Assembly: GCA_009779745.1 (NCBI GenBank)
Contig: WRDR01000011.1
Coordinates: 1-56,768 of the forward strand
DNA from: Alphaproteobacteria bacterium
Lineage (GTDB): Bacteria > Pseudomonadota > Alphaproteobacteria > UBA9219
DNA length: 56,768 nt
Direction: 5' to 3'
Below the pieces are notes generated by a model. That model saw only the letters and a list, made by a program, of their open reading frames with translations. It was not told where the DNA came from and did no database searches. Below are positions 48,294 to 56,768 of the stretch, piece by piece (position 1 is the first letter of the stretch; every line of letters starts with the position of its first letter). A program made the position numbers and the translations under genes.

Positions 48294-48452
48294 AATCCCC
48301 TGCCCGCCGCAGCGAAAATAAGCATAAAAATAAAAAATTATCCTCAATTGAAATATTTTTGTTTCTTTTAAATAAATAATCAGGCTAGTATGACGTGAGA
48401 TTCTTAAGTTAAGGTCTCAAGACAAATTCACAAAATAATTTTTGGAGATGCT

Positions 48453-49202
48453 ATGCGTAAATCTATTTTTACAATTTTTGCTTTTGCTATTACTCTTTTG
48501 ATTGCTCAGCCTTCTGTGGCCGCAGATGTTTTTACTGCGGAACAGCGCACTGAGATAGAGAATATGATAAGAGAGTTAGTCACAAACAAGGAACCTGAAA
48601 TTCTGAAAACTGCTATTCAGAATCTACAGAGAAAAGAAATGGCTGCTGCCGAAACTAGAATAAAAGAAAAGCTGACAGCAGAAAAGAAGCGTATTTACGA
48701 TGATGCTAATACCCCTGTCGGAGGCAATCCTAAGGGCAAGATCGTAATCGTAGAGTTCTTTGACTACACCTGCGGGTACTGCAAACGTGCTTCGGACGTT
48801 CTTTCTCAGCTGATTGCAGATGATAAAGATGTCAAGATTCTTTATAAGAATTTCCCTGTGTTAGGACCTAATGCCGTTGAGGCTGCAAAGGCTTCTTTGG
48901 CAAGCAACAGACAGAAGAAATTCAAAGAGTTTCATGACGCTCTTATGAAGCACAGCGGTGCTTTAACCAACGACAGTATAATGGAAATCGCCAAGACTGT
49001 TGGACTCGATGTTGATAAGCTGAAAAAAGACATGGCGGATCCTAAGATTCAAGCTATGCTGGACGACAGCATGAAGTTAGGACGTGAACTCGGCGTAGAA
49101 GGAACTCCTTTCTTCATAGTCAACGATAATGTGTTCCCGGGTGCTTTGCAGCTTGATCAGTTCAAGCAGATTATTGCAGAAGCAAGATCTAAGAAGAAGT
49201 AA
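48453..49202 (+). CDS. DsbA/Com1-like disulfide oxidoreductase
   Basis: A 249-residue exported protein: signal peptide (cleavage about VAA-DV), a helical N-terminal region (about 28-80), then a thioredoxin fold with CGYC (Cys107, Cys110) and cis-Pro loop GTPFFIVND. It overlaps aroQ by one base (TAATG). A second DsbA-like protein is at 36224. Confidence 0.92.
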   Translation: MRKSIFTIFAFAITLLIAQPSVAADVFTAEQRTEIENMIRELVTNKEPEILKTAIQNLQRKEMAAAETRIKEKLTAEKKRIYDDANTPVGGNPKGKIVIVEFFDYTCGYCKRASDVLSQLIADDKDVKILYKNFPVLGPNAVEAAKASLASNRQKKFKEFHDALMKHSGALTNDSIMEIAKTVGLDVDKLKKDMADPKIQAMLDDSMKLGRELGVEGTPFFIVNDNVFPGALQLDQFKQIIAEARSKKK

Positions 49203-49657
49203 TGCCCAGGGCAATCCTTGTAGTCAACGGCCCGAATCTCAACTTGCTTGGGATTCGGGAAGTTGGCATTTACGGCTGCGATACTTTAGAGACTGCTGAG
49301 AAATTATGCAGAGATGCAGCAGTAAAAGACGGCTTCACACTAGACTTTAAACAGTCCAATTCCGAATCCGAACTCATAGAGTGGATACAGGAAGCCAGAG
49401 ACAAGTACTCTGCCATAGTGATAAATGCAGCGGCTTTTTCTCATACCTCCATAGCAATATTAGACGCGTTAACCTTAACAAAACTGCCGGTTTTCGAGGT
49501 GCATGTATCAAATATTTTCGCCAGAGAAGAGTTTAGAAATTATTCATACATTTCTTCTATAGCAAAATCAGTGGTTTGCGGCTGCGGAATTGACGGATAC
49601 GTTTATGCCGTGCAAAATGCAATAAAATGTATTCTTTCAGCTGAAAAAGTTGTATAA
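49202..49657 (+). CDS. aroQ: 3-dehydroquinate dehydratase, type II
   Basis: Third step of the shikimate pathway. The 151 residues show GPNLNLLGIREVGIYG (with the catalytic Tyr), QSNSESELIEWI, NAAAFSHTSIAI and EVHVSNIFAREEFR. Co-transcribed with accB and accC. Confidence 0.96.
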   Translation: MPRAILVVNGPNLNLLGIREVGIYGCDTLETAEKLCRDAAVKDGFTLDFKQSNSESELIEWIQEARDKYSAIVINAAAFSHTSIAILDALTLTKLPVFEVHVSNIFAREEFRNYSYISSIAKSVVCGCGIDGYVYAVQNAIKCILSAEKVV

Positions 49658-49737
49658 AGGGTTAGGAATGTTACAAAAAATATTAACTATACCCTGCGAT
49701 ACAGGTTTACTTTTATAACAATTATGGTAGCGATAAA

Positions 49738-50232
49738 ATGACTGCAAAGACTTCAAAGCCGAAACAGTTCGATATAGACACTGCGGCTATACGTAAATTG
49801 GCGAAATTAATAGAAGAGACCGGACTAAGCGAAATAGAATGCGCTCACGGCTCAAGCAGAATACGCTGCGTAGGTCCTCAGCCTATAATGACTCAGTCTC
49901 TTCCTCAGCAGGTTGTAATGGCTCCTCAGGGAGCGGCACCAGCGGTTCAAGCCCCCTCTTCCGCTGATGAAACCCATAAAACAGAGGCTTTGCCTTCCGG
50001 AATGCCAGTAACTTCGCCTATGGTAGGAACCGTGTATATGGCTCCTTCTCCTGATTCTCCTCCTTTTGTGAAGACCGGAGACGCTGTAAAAGAAGGGGAT
50101 ACTCTGTTAATCATAGAGGCGATGAAGGTTATGAATCCTATTAAAGCTCCCAGATCCGGCAGAGTCGGCGTGATTTTGGTAGAAGATGCAAAACCTGTAG
50201 AATACGGGGAAACTCTCCTCATCATAGAATAA
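49738..50232 (+). CDS. accB: Acetyl-CoA carboxylase biotin carboxyl carrier protein
   Basis: Carries biotin for malonyl-CoA formation. The C-terminal biotinyl domain has EAMKVMN with biotinylated Lys130; a Pro/Ala linker (about 50-85) precedes it. 164 residues; accC starts 12 bp later. Confidence 0.96.
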   Translation: MTAKTSKPKQFDIDTAAIRKLAKLIEETGLSEIECAHGSSRIRCVGPQPIMTQSLPQQVVMAPQGAAPAVQAPSSADETHKTEALPSGMPVTSPMVGTVYMAPSPDSPPFVKTGDAVKEGDTLLIIEAMKVMNPIKAPRSGRVGVILVEDAKPVEYGETLLIIE

Positions 50233-50244
50233 AGGGAAAAGCTA

Positions 50245-51585
50245 GTGTTTGAAAAGATACTCATAGCAAATCGCGGAGAGATAGCTTTAAGAATTCACCG
50301 TGCCTGCAAAGAGATGGGAATTCGTACTATTGCGGTACATTCTACGGCAGATGCAAACGCTATGCACGTTCGCTTGGCAGATGAAAGCGTCTGCATTGGT
50401 CCTGCGCCTGCGAAACTTAGCTATCTGAATATTCCGGCTATACTTACAGCAGCGTCTATTACAGGAGCTGACGCCATACACCCGGGCATAGGCTTTTTGT
50501 CCGAAAATGCCGATTTTGCAGAAATGGTTGAAGAGCACGGTTTTACGTTCATAGGACCTTCTCCAAACGACATAAGATTAATGGGAGACAAGATTTCAGC
50601 TAAAAAGACAGTACAGAAATTAGGCATTCCTATTGTTCCCGGCTCTGACGGAATGCTGGAAGATATTGAACACGCTAAAGAGACTGCGGCGAAGATTGGG
50701 TATCCTGTGCTGATAAAAGCAAGCGCAGGAGGCGGCGGCAAGGGCATGAAGGTAGCAGACAACGAGGTTATGCTGGAAGAGGCATTTGCTCTTGCTAAAA
50801 GCGAGGCACTGGCTGCCTTTGGAAACGATGAAATCTATATGGAGAAGTATTTGAAAAAGCCGCGCCACATAGAGGTGCAGCTTATAGGCGATACTTTGGG
50901 GAATGTCATACATTTTGGAGAAAGAGACTGCTCTTTGCAGAGAAAACATCAGAAAGTTTTAGAAGAGACTCCTTCTCCGGGAATAAATGAACAGGAGCGG
51001 GAAAAAGTTGGAAAGATAGCTGTTAAACTCGCAAAGAGCCTGAAGTACAGAGGAGTCGGGACTGTGGAGTTTCTGTACGAGAACGGCGAGTTCTATTTCA
51101 TAGAGATGAACACAAGACTGCAAATAGAGCACACTATTTCCGAAATGGTTACGGATATAGATCTTGTGCGCGAACAGATACGGGTAGCGGAGGGATTGCA
51201 GCTAAGTTTTACTCAGAAAGATATTACTATAAACGGTCATTCTATAGAGTGCCGGATAAACGCGGAAAATCCTAAGACTTTTATACCTAATCCCGGAGAG
51301 ATAACCAGCTATCACCCGCCCGGCGGGCTTGGAGTGCGCATTGACAGCGCATTGTACGAGGGGTACCGCATACCGCCCTATTATGACAGCATGATAGCAA
51401 AACTCATAGTGCACGGTTCTACGAGGAATGAGTGTTTGCTAAGACTGAAGCGTTGTTTGGAAGAGTTTGTGATTACGGGAGTGGATACTACATTACCGCT
51501 GCATATAGATTTAATAGAAGAGCCGGATTTTGTGAGCGGCAACTACGACATTCATTGGCTTGAGAACTACCTTGCGAGGAAATGA
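50245..51585 (+). CDS. accC: Acetyl-CoA carboxylase, biotin carboxylase subunit
   Basis: ATP-dependent carboxylation of biotin. GTG start, 446 residues. ATP-grasp loop KASAGGGGKGMK, RDCSLQRKHQKVLEE and EMNTRLQIEHTISEMVT are present. Downstream is a toxin-antitoxin pair with its own promoter. Confidence 0.97.
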   Translation: MFEKILIANRGEIALRIHRACKEMGIRTIAVHSTADANAMHVRLADESVCIGPAPAKLSYLNIPAILTAASITGADAIHPGIGFLSENADFAEMVEEHGFTFIGPSPNDIRLMGDKISAKKTVQKLGIPIVPGSDGMLEDIEHAKETAAKIGYPVLIKASAGGGGKGMKVADNEVMLEEAFALAKSEALAAFGNDEIYMEKYLKKPRHIEVQLIGDTLGNVIHFGERDCSLQRKHQKVLEETPSPGINEQEREKVGKIAVKLAKSLKYRGVGTVEFLYENGEFYFIEMNTRLQIEHTISEMVTDIDLVREQIRVAEGLQLSFTQKDITINGHSIECRINAENPKTFIPNPGEITSYHPPGGLGVRIDSALYEGYRIPPYYDSMIAKLIVHGSTRNECLLRLKRCLEEFVITGVDTTLPLHIDLIEEPDFVSGNYDIHWLENYLARK

Positions 51586-51590
51586 AAAAC

Positions 51591-51619
51591 TTGTGAAAAG
51601 CGCGGTTTTGTGGTATAGT
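51591..51619 (+). promoter_or_regulatory. Sigma-70-type promoter of the toxin-antitoxin pair
   Basis: TTGTGA (51591-51596) and TATAGT (51614-51619) are 17 bp apart, just after accC and 28 bp before the antitoxin ATG; AAAGGAGC is the ribosome site. Confidence 0.6.
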
Positions 51620-51647
51620 TTAGGTACAAAATAAAGGAGCTGTAAAT

Positions 51648-51872
51648 ATGTCTATTACAATAACACTACCGCCAGAAATTGCTGATGAAGCAACGATGTA
51701 TGCGAAATTAAACTTTCGCACTGTTCAAAAGCAAATAGAATATTGGTGCTATCTCGGCAAACTGGCAGATGAAAATCCTGATTTGCCGCTCAGCTTTATC
51801 AAAGGAGCTTTAGAGGGCAAAGCGGAATGTGAACGCGGCGAAGCAACTCCGTTTGAGTTCAGAACACAATGA
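51648..51872 (+). CDS. ParD-like type II antitoxin
   Basis: A 74-residue protein starting with a predicted ribbon (SITITLPPEIADEATMYAKL). The phrase RTVQKQIEYWCYLGKLADENPDLP fits the ParD-like antitoxin family (position about residues 24-47). Its stop overlaps the toxin start (ATGA). Confidence 0.75.
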   Translation: MSITITLPPEIADEATMYAKLNFRTVQKQIEYWCYLGKLADENPDLPLSFIKGALEGKAECERGEATPFEFRTQ

Positions 51873-52147
51873 CAACCATAATCCAGTCTGTACGCTTCAA
51901 AAAGGCGTATAAAAAACTGCACAGCAATCAGTTGCCTGAAGTCAACAAAGCAATCAATGACATCATAGAAAACCCGGATATAGGCGTACAAAAGACTGTT
52001 AATTTGTCTTGGCTTAGAGTATATAAGTTCAAGGTATTAAAACAGCTTACTCTTTTAGGCTATACTGTTCACAAGAACGGCGATGTTATACTCACGATGA
52101 TTGATTTAGGTTCTCACGAGAACTTTTACCGAGATATAAGCAGGTAA
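51869..52147 (+). CDS. RelE/ParE-family toxin
   Basis: A 92-residue basic protein with the RelE/ParE pattern: SVRFKKAYKKL, then a helix with NKAINDIIENP, a Leu-Arg-Val-Tyr-Lys strand and IDLGSHENFYRDI at the end. It could be an mRNA interferase or a gyrase inhibitor; the target cannot be told. Coupled to the ParD-like gene. Confidence 0.78.
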   Translation: MTTIIQSVRFKKAYKKLHSNQLPEVNKAINDIIENPDIGVQKTVNLSWLRVYKFKVLKQLTLLGYTVHKNGDVILTMIDLGSHENFYRDISR

Positions 52148-52149
52148 TC

Positions 52150-52776
52150 TCACATTCCCTTATATGATTTTCTCAGAGAAGCAAATGCTGCGCTTATGCG
52201 TTTGAATTTTTCCTCGTCCTTGTTTTCGTTCGATGCAGAGTCCGGGTGATACTTTTTTACTAAAAGCCTGTACTGCTTTTTTACGGAAGAAAACGTAACA
52301 GGCGGACAAAGCTCCAACTCTTTAAGAGCTCCGCAAAGTTCCGGCGGATAGTATTTCGATGTTGTCTCTCTGGACTCGTCGTCTACGCCGGAGTTATCTC
52401 CGAAAATATCGCCGAAAGCCTTAGCTCTTGCCTCTTTGAACATTCTTTCCTGCTCGGCGGCATTGCCGGACTTTACGCTTCTGTACCCCCATGTGGGACG
52501 TTCCCAGACAAATGCGTGTTTGATGTATGCTTCTATTTGCTCGGGACTCATTCCCTTAAAAAAATCCCATGCTTTGTTGTATTCTCTGACATGCTCCAAG
52601 CAAAAATAGTACCTTTCGCTAAGATTATCCCTGTCTTTAGGCGCAGGGTATTCTCCTTTTTCAAGGCAGCCCTCATGGTCGCACATTCTCACTTTTATCG
52701 GCGTAGAGTCATAAATATTGTGAGCATCTGCATCAAAATTAACTGTATTTTTAGGTCTGAAAGTTCTTTTTTTCAT
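52150..52776 (-). CDS. DnaJ-domain protein
   Basis: A 208-residue protein with a C-terminal J domain (about 155-208) carrying the HPD signature in VKKYHPDSASNENKDEEKF. The N-terminal part has Cys residues (MCDHEGCLEKGEY, YYFCLEHV) possibly binding zinc. Homologues with this layout occur in alphaproteobacteria. Divergent from icmC. Confidence 0.82.
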   Translation of the reverse strand: MKKRTFRPKNTVNFDADAHNIYDSTPIKVRMCDHEGCLEKGEYPAPKDRDNLSERYYFCLEHVREYNKAWDFFKGMSPEQIEAYIKHAFVWERPTWGYRSVKSGNAAEQERMFKEARAKAFGDIFGDNSGVDDESRETTSKYYPPELCGALKELELCPPVTFSSVKKQYRLLVKKYHPDSASNENKDEEKFKRISAAFASLRKSYKGM

Positions 52777-52941
52777 TAACTGTTTGATTATTATTGCTTT
52801 TAAATTATATAAAAATAGACTATCTTATATAATATTTTACTAAAATATAGGAAAAAAGAAAATAAATTAAAAATAAATTAAATCTTTAATGGTACTATGA
52901 AATTGTAGATTGAAGTTATATTTTATTTAAAGAGGTATACT

Positions 52942-53919
52942 TTGCTGAATATTGTATTCACAAAAGCTTTTTTAACAAAAGACAGTCCTTTAATTAAGGC
53001 GTGTTTCTTAGCCTTGTTTGCTGTCTTTTTCTTTTATCCGGATGCGGTTTTCGCCCAGACTACCCAAGGTGCGGACACCTTCGGAGCATTATTGTGTAAT
53101 GCTTTTGAAAACTCCAGACCGCTCGGCAATGCTTTTCAATGGGTAGCGTACTGCGGTGCTATAGTTGCCATGATGTACGGCATACACTATTTACGCAAAC
53201 ACTCTGAAGGCGGAGGACAGGTACATCTGGGAGTACCCCTTTTGTTCTTGTTCGGAGCTGCGTGTTTGTTCGCTCTGCCCGGTATATTCTCCGTTATTGT
53301 CAACAGTTTCTATACCGCAGGAAATGCAGGACTTGAAAACTGCACTCCGGGCGGCGTCTCCGGCGGCGGCAGAGGACTGGACCATATGATGGAGAAGTTT
53401 ATAGAGAATATACGTGATCCTATACGGCTGGTCATTTCCTTAGTAGCTATATTGGCGGGGCTGTTTTTCCTGATATCCGGTCTTATGAAGGCTTCTAAGG
53501 CAGGGCAGGATCCAAAGACTAACTCTATACAGACTATATTGGTGCATTTGGGCTTCGGTGCTTTGCTGATGACTATCGGTACTAATCTGGATATGATGCT
53601 GGCCTCTTTATTCGGAGGCACAGAGAAGGCTTACGAGCTTAATTGGGGCACAGTTGAGGGTATCTTAGGCACTAAAGCAGACGAGATGGAGCGTTTCAAA
53701 AAAGCCATACATGCCGCTTTACAATTCGTACAGATAGTGGGACTTATCGCTTTTGTCCGCGGCTGGTTAATACTTAAAAAGGTTATGGACGCCAGCGGCG
53801 GCAATGCCAGCCTAACTCAAGGACTTACCCATATTTTGGGCGGCTGTTTAGCGGTAAATATCGGTCAGTTCCTTGAACTTATGGATAAGACGTTCGGCTC
53901 TAATTTGATACAACAATGA
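52942..53919 (+). CDS. IcmC/DotE-like type IVB secretion protein
   Basis: A 325-residue inner-membrane protein from a TTG start (AGAGG 7-8 bp upstream). A signal-like segment ending VFA-QT is followed by about five hydrophobic segments. The last third (VQIVGLIAFVRGWLILKKV, then ASLTQGLTHILGG and VNIGQFLELMDK) matches my knowledge of IcmC/DotE and its conjugative relatives. First of four genes in the Legionella order icmC-icmD-icmJ. Confidence 0.75.
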   Translation: MLNIVFTKAFLTKDSPLIKACFLALFAVFFFYPDAVFAQTTQGADTFGALLCNAFENSRPLGNAFQWVAYCGAIVAMMYGIHYLRKHSEGGGQVHLGVPLLFLFGAACLFALPGIFSVIVNSFYTAGNAGLENCTPGGVSGGGRGLDHMMEKFIENIRDPIRLVISLVAILAGLFFLISGLMKASKAGQDPKTNSIQTILVHLGFGALLMTIGTNLDMMLASLFGGTEKAYELNWGTVEGILGTKADEMERFKKAIHAALQFVQIVGLIAFVRGWLILKKVMDASGGNASLTQGLTHILGGCLAVNIGQFLELMDKTFGSNLIQQ

Positions 53920-54026
53920 GTAAATATTGGTATTAGGAAACAGGGAAAATATGGTATAACGGTGGTAAGTATATTTTAATTTATTGTGTTTATATTCTAC
54001 AATACAGTTAGAAAAGGAGACTTAAA

Positions 54027-54416
54027 ATGACTTCTAAAATGAAAAAACAACTTTTTAACGATGTTGTGACCGGGCTTGCGATTGCGGCATTGTTTGCTAT
54101 GGCTGCGCCTGATGCTGCTTATGCCGATACCTTGAATGAGGCGGTGCGCGCTGCTCAGAACAACATAGCAGAACCCTTTGCCAAGACTGTAAGTTATGTC
54201 TCTTACGTCATGGGTGCGGTTATGATGGTTGCAGGTATAGCAGGCGTGAAAAAACACGCTGATCAGCCTGCTAACGAGCCTTTGAACAAAGGTCTCGGAA
54301 AAATAGGCGCAGGTGCTGCGTTCTTGGCTGCTCCGTTCGTAGCCGGTATGCTGCTTGAGACCAGTAAAGAAACCGTAGGCAGCGAAGGCTCTAAGTTCAC
54401 TGCTTTTGAGTTTTAG
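54027..54416 (+). CDS. IcmD/DotP-like protein, copy 1
   Basis: A 129-residue protein with an N-terminal signal-like segment, a membrane segment (SYVMGAVMMVAGIAGVKKHA) and a second (GAGAAFLAAPFVAGMLL). The layout and the Lys-His after the first segment resemble IcmD. AAAGGAG precedes the ATG. A close paralogue follows. Confidence 0.65.
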   Translation: MTSKMKKQLFNDVVTGLAIAALFAMAAPDAAYADTLNEAVRAAQNNIAEPFAKTVSYVSYVMGAVMMVAGIAGVKKHADQPANEPLNKGLGKIGAGAAFLAAPFVAGMLLETSKETVGSEGSKFTAFEF

Positions 54417-54449
54417 TATTTTTATAACAACTGTAAATGGAGAAAGATT

Positions 54450-54836
54450 ATGATTTCTAATAAAAACAAATTGTTGGTAGGCGATGTGATAACCGGGCTT
54501 GCGATTGCAGCGTTATTCACTATGGTTGCTCCGGAAGTTGCGGCGCAGGGTTTTAACGAAGCGGTTAACAAGGCTCAGAACAACGTAGCAGAACCCTTTG
54601 CCAGGGCCGTGAGTTATATCTCTTACGTCATGGGTGCGGTTATGATGGTTGCCGGTATTTCAGACTTAAGGAAACATGCGCAAGGTACTGGCGATCCTCC
54701 TTTAAACAAAGGTCTTGGAAAGACCGGTGCAGGCGCTGCGTTCTTGGCTGCTCCGTTTGTTGCCGGTATGCTTCTCAAAACCGGTGAAACCACTGTTGGC
54801 GGACAACAATCCAATTTCACGGCAATAACGTTTTAG
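54450..54836 (+). CDS. IcmD/DotP-like protein, copy 2
   Basis: A 128-residue paralogue of the preceding gene. The two share long identical stretches (for example SYVMGAVMMVAGI and AGAAFLAAPFVAGMLL) and differ mainly at the ends and around residues 75-90. Tandem duplication is evident; one copy may have a specialised role. Confidence 0.65.
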   Translation: MISNKNKLLVGDVITGLAIAALFTMVAPEVAAQGFNEAVNKAQNNVAEPFARAVSYISYVMGAVMMVAGISDLRKHAQGTGDPPLNKGLGKTGAGAAFLAAPFVAGMLLKTGETTVGGQQSNFTAITF

Positions 54837-54863
54837 TACACTCTTTTAACGATAGGATTTCTC

Positions 54864-55535
54864 GTGTCCTTACTACCTCTTATACTCGGCATTGGGAGCA
54901 ATCTTGATGCCGAGGGCAAAGAGACTTCCGAATCTAAGTCTCAACCGAAACTAAAGCCTGAGAAAGTGCTGGAGCGGGATAATTACGCATGCCGTTTCTG
55001 CGATTTCCGCTCTGTGAAGTATCAGCGAGTCATACGGCATAACAAGGAAGACGTAACGGTATGTTCATTTTGCGAACAGGTGCTGCATCTTGAACGGGCT
55101 GCGTTTATGGGGAGTGCCATATTGATTTGGCTGCCTGAGGTTACGCAAGTACAGTTGAATCACATAGTAAGAGCAGCATACATAGCGGAAAGCAGCGATG
55201 ATGCGAATATGAGAGAGCTTGCGGTGCGCATGACAGAGGCATTGAAATCCCGAAGGACCGAGGCGAAAAGACGCATAGGAACAGATGATCCTATGCTGTT
55301 CTATACGGTTTTACAGGAAGGACTGCAAGGCAAAAGCCGGGCTGACCTAATATCTAAGATAGAAGGGATACGCGTATTTCCGCTGGATCAGTATGTAGTG
55401 AAAGTAGGCAACAGAGAAGTTAATGCATTTCCGAAGATGGTGCAATTTTGGAAGTCTGCCGAAGGACCCTTTGCAAAACTGCCTGCTGCCGAGTGGGCGG
55501 AGATGTTTAAGAAGTTTAAAAGAGTGGAGAGTTGA
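54864..55535 (+). CDS. IcmJ/DotN-like zinc protein
   Basis: A 223-residue soluble protein. Two CxxC pairs (CRFCDF, CSFCEQ) and the phrase IWLPEVTQVQLNHIVRAAYIA match IcmJ/DotN, the zinc-binding adaptor of the Dot/Icm coupling complex. GTG start. It completes the icmC-icmD-icmJ order; the ATPase gene icmB does not follow. Its last residues (VES, stop) are encoded by a heptamer array. Confidence 0.8.
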   Translation: MSLLPLILGIGSNLDAEGKETSESKSQPKLKPEKVLERDNYACRFCDFRSVKYQRVIRHNKEDVTVCSFCEQVLHLERAAFMGSAILIWLPEVTQVQLNHIVRAAYIAESSDDANMRELAVRMTEALKSRRTEAKRRIGTDDPMLFYTVLQEGLQGKSRADLISKIEGIRVFPLDQYVVKVGNREVNAFPKMVQFWKSAEGPFAKLPAAEWAEMFKKFKRVES

Positions 55536-55556
55536 GAGTGGAGTTAGGAGTGTGGA
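55522..55556. repeat. Heptamer array containing the icmJ stop
   Basis: Five units (GAGTGGA GAGTTGA GAGTGGA GTTAGGA GTGTGGA). The TGA stop of the IcmJ-like gene is the end of the second unit. Confidence 0.75.
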
Positions 55557-55609
55557 GATGAGATTGCTGTATGCACGTATTCCCCTTCGCCAGCATAGCA
55601 GAAACGGAG

Positions 55610-56768
55610 CTAATCAGCAGGCGGCAAGGTTACTACGTCTATTGCATTACCCGAGGGAGTGCGGATAATATATAATTTATTATCTTGCTGCGTTATGTCA
55701 TATCTGCCGATAGAAACACCTAAATCTATAGTTGATACGGCATTATTAGATAAATCTACTACGTCTAATAAATTACCGGCATCACGGCTAATATATAATT
55801 TATTATTATACCCTGCTACGCCGCCTTTGCCGGCTGCAACACCTAAATTTATAGTTGATACGGCATTATTAGATAAATCTACTACGTCTAATAAATTACA
55901 CCCTGTTGTGGTACAGTCACGGGGACTATATAACTTATTATTATATACTGCCATTCTATATCTATTAGCTACGACACCTAAATTTATAGTTGATACTGTG
56001 TTATTAGATAAATCTACTACATCTAGTAAATTATCTGCTGATGTGCCGGAGTTACGGGTAAGATACAATTTATTATTATGTGCCTGTATATCCAGTCTAC
56101 TAACTGTGGCAGTTAGACTTATAGTTGATAAAGCATTATTAGATAAATTTACTACATCTAATAAACTCTGATTATTGGCTCCGGGAAGATACAATTTATT
56201 ATTATATGCTGTTATACCATTAGTGCTATAAGGTGGAAAACTTATAGTTGATACGGCATTAGATGCATCTATCACCTTTATGCTGGTAGCACAGGGCATA
56301 TATACTTTATTATTATATGCTGTCATAAACCGACTATTGCCTGTACAGCCTATATTTATAGTTGATAGTGAATTACTATTAGCTAAATCTACCACATCTA
56401 CTATATTCCCGGTAAAACGAGCCATATATAATTTGTTGTTTTGCACTACTATAGAGTTTCTCGTATCTGTAACGCCTAGGTTTATGACGGAGAGTCCGGC
56501 GGCGGTGCAGAGAGGAGAGTTAGTACCGCTGTGTGTGCCTTCACATGTCCAGCTAAACCAGCCGCCCGGACTTGTTACTGCGGACGCTGTTCCGCTAGTA
56601 CAGAGGGCTGCCCCGGAAGGAGGCGTAGCAATTGCAAACGCACCTCCATTCGCACTCCCGCACGCTCCGTTTACGGGAGGGGCTGTGGGTGCGGAGCAGG
56701 TGTAAACGGAAGTTCCGCCGTTTATTCCTTCACAGCCCCACTTCCAAGTGTTTGCGTCCAGAAGAACC
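55610..56768 (-). CDS. Cys-module/beta-propeller surface protein, 5' end beyond window
   Basis: The frame is open to the right edge (386 codons shown), so the true start is outside. It begins with parts of two to three Cys modules (WKWGCEGINGGTS, VNGACGSANGG, WFSWTCEGTHSGTNS) of the same family as the genes at 29420 and 41026. About eight blade-like repeats of 33-40 residues follow with the pattern NNKLYxxR...LLDVVDLSNNAVSTINLG. Such repeats form beta-propellers. An ATG at 56446 is internal and should not be taken as the start. Probably exported. Confidence 0.7.
   Translation of the reverse strand, partial: VLLDANTWKWGCEGINGGTSVYTCSAPTAPPVNGACGSANGGAFAIATPPSGAALCTSGTASAVTSPGGWFSWTCEGTHSGTNSPLCTAAGLSVINLGVTDTRNSIVVQNNKLYMARFTGNIVDVVDLANSNSLSTINIGCTGNSRFMTAYNNKVYMPCATSIKVIDASNAVSTISFPPYSTNGITAYNNKLYLPGANNQSLLDVVNLSNNALSTISLTATVSRLDIQAHNNKLYLTRNSGTSADNLLDVVDLSNNTVSTINLGVVANRYRMAVYNNKLYSPRDCTTTGCNLLDVVDLSNNAVSTINLGVAAGKGGVAGYNNKLYISRDAGNLLDVVDLSNNAVSTIDLGVSIGRYDITQQDNKLYIIRTPSGNAIDVVTLPPAD
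55650..56450. repeat. Tandem repeats of about 110 bp coding for propeller blades
   Basis: The words AGTTGATAC, TTATTAGATAAATCTACTAC and ATAATTTATTATTAT recur every 100-120 bp from 55660 to about 56400. They encode the blade repeats, and unit number could change by recombination. Confidence 0.7.

Noticed and set aside
55659-56171. Plus-strand frame of 170 codons
   Set aside because: Antisense shadow of the propeller repeats; the minus frame continues across the edge with recognisable Cys modules.
55650-56450. CRISPR array suggested by regular spacing of similar words
   Set aside because: The repeats are about 110 bp, imperfect, and translate on the minus strand into one continuous series of propeller blades; no spacers.

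Overview
The window looks like one assembled contig from a low-GC, host-associated alphaproteobacterium. Supporting this are a CcrM-type GANTC methyltransferase, DUF4167, a small RHH_4 ribbon-helix-helix protein, the dapF-mtaB-ftsY and aroQ-accB-accC blocks, dsbA-smc, a divergent NDUFS4-like complex I subunit and an RNase E with an acidic insertion. No species can be named from sequence alone. Both ends lie inside repeated surface-gene sequence, which is where short-read assemblies usually break.

Layout. 1-276: start of a poly-C-switched gene that runs off the left edge, then palindromic and heptanucleotide repeats. 277-6626: mnmE, a glycine-zipper lipoprotein, then a minus-strand run RHH, ROK kinase, atpG-atpD-atpC (no atpH or atpA) and a frameshifted Cys-containing gene. 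6779-10715: ftsQ-ftsA and a GGDEF/EAL protein. 10804-16075: murC, tRNA-Lys, ftsY, mtaB, dapF, DUF4167. 16425-22081: rnhB, ettA, NDUFS4-like, a large repeat protein, MarR, NlpC/P60. 22238-24605: a secreted Cys-rich protein with a C-terminal Hint domain, behind a poly-C tract. 24661-29060: mnmA, map, hypotheticals, fabI. 29061-30322: a structured leader RNA and a modular surface protein whose C-terminus looks like a diversity-generating retroelement (DGR) variable region. 30612-36046: prfC, murB, and a CheA-like kinase with CheX and CheY. 36224-40425: dsbA and a frame-split smc. 41026-41781: a second poly-C-switched modular surface gene. 41925-51585: rne, aspS, ccrM, a second dsbA-like gene, aroQ, accB, accC. 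51648-52147: a toxin-antitoxin pair. 52150-55535: a DnaJ-domain protein and a Dot/Icm (type IVB secretion) block icmC-icmD-icmD-icmJ. 55610-56768: a beta-propeller surface protein entering from the right edge.

The core genes are ordinary (division, peptidoglycan, tRNA modification, fatty-acid synthesis, translation). The unusual layer is a family of secreted, Cys-rich proteins built on a module of about 40 residues. Three different DNA-level devices appear to vary or switch family members or associated exoproteins: long poly-C tracts at the start codon, a leader RNA in which the strand that can mask the ribosome-binding site has a competing upstream partner, and a C-terminal region rich in NNC codons. 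Around them are degenerate 7-nt tandem repeats, some carrying stop codons or a signal peptide, and hairpin repeats. Together with Dot/Icm genes this suggests a bacterium that varies its surface and delivers proteins to host cells; that synthesis is inference.
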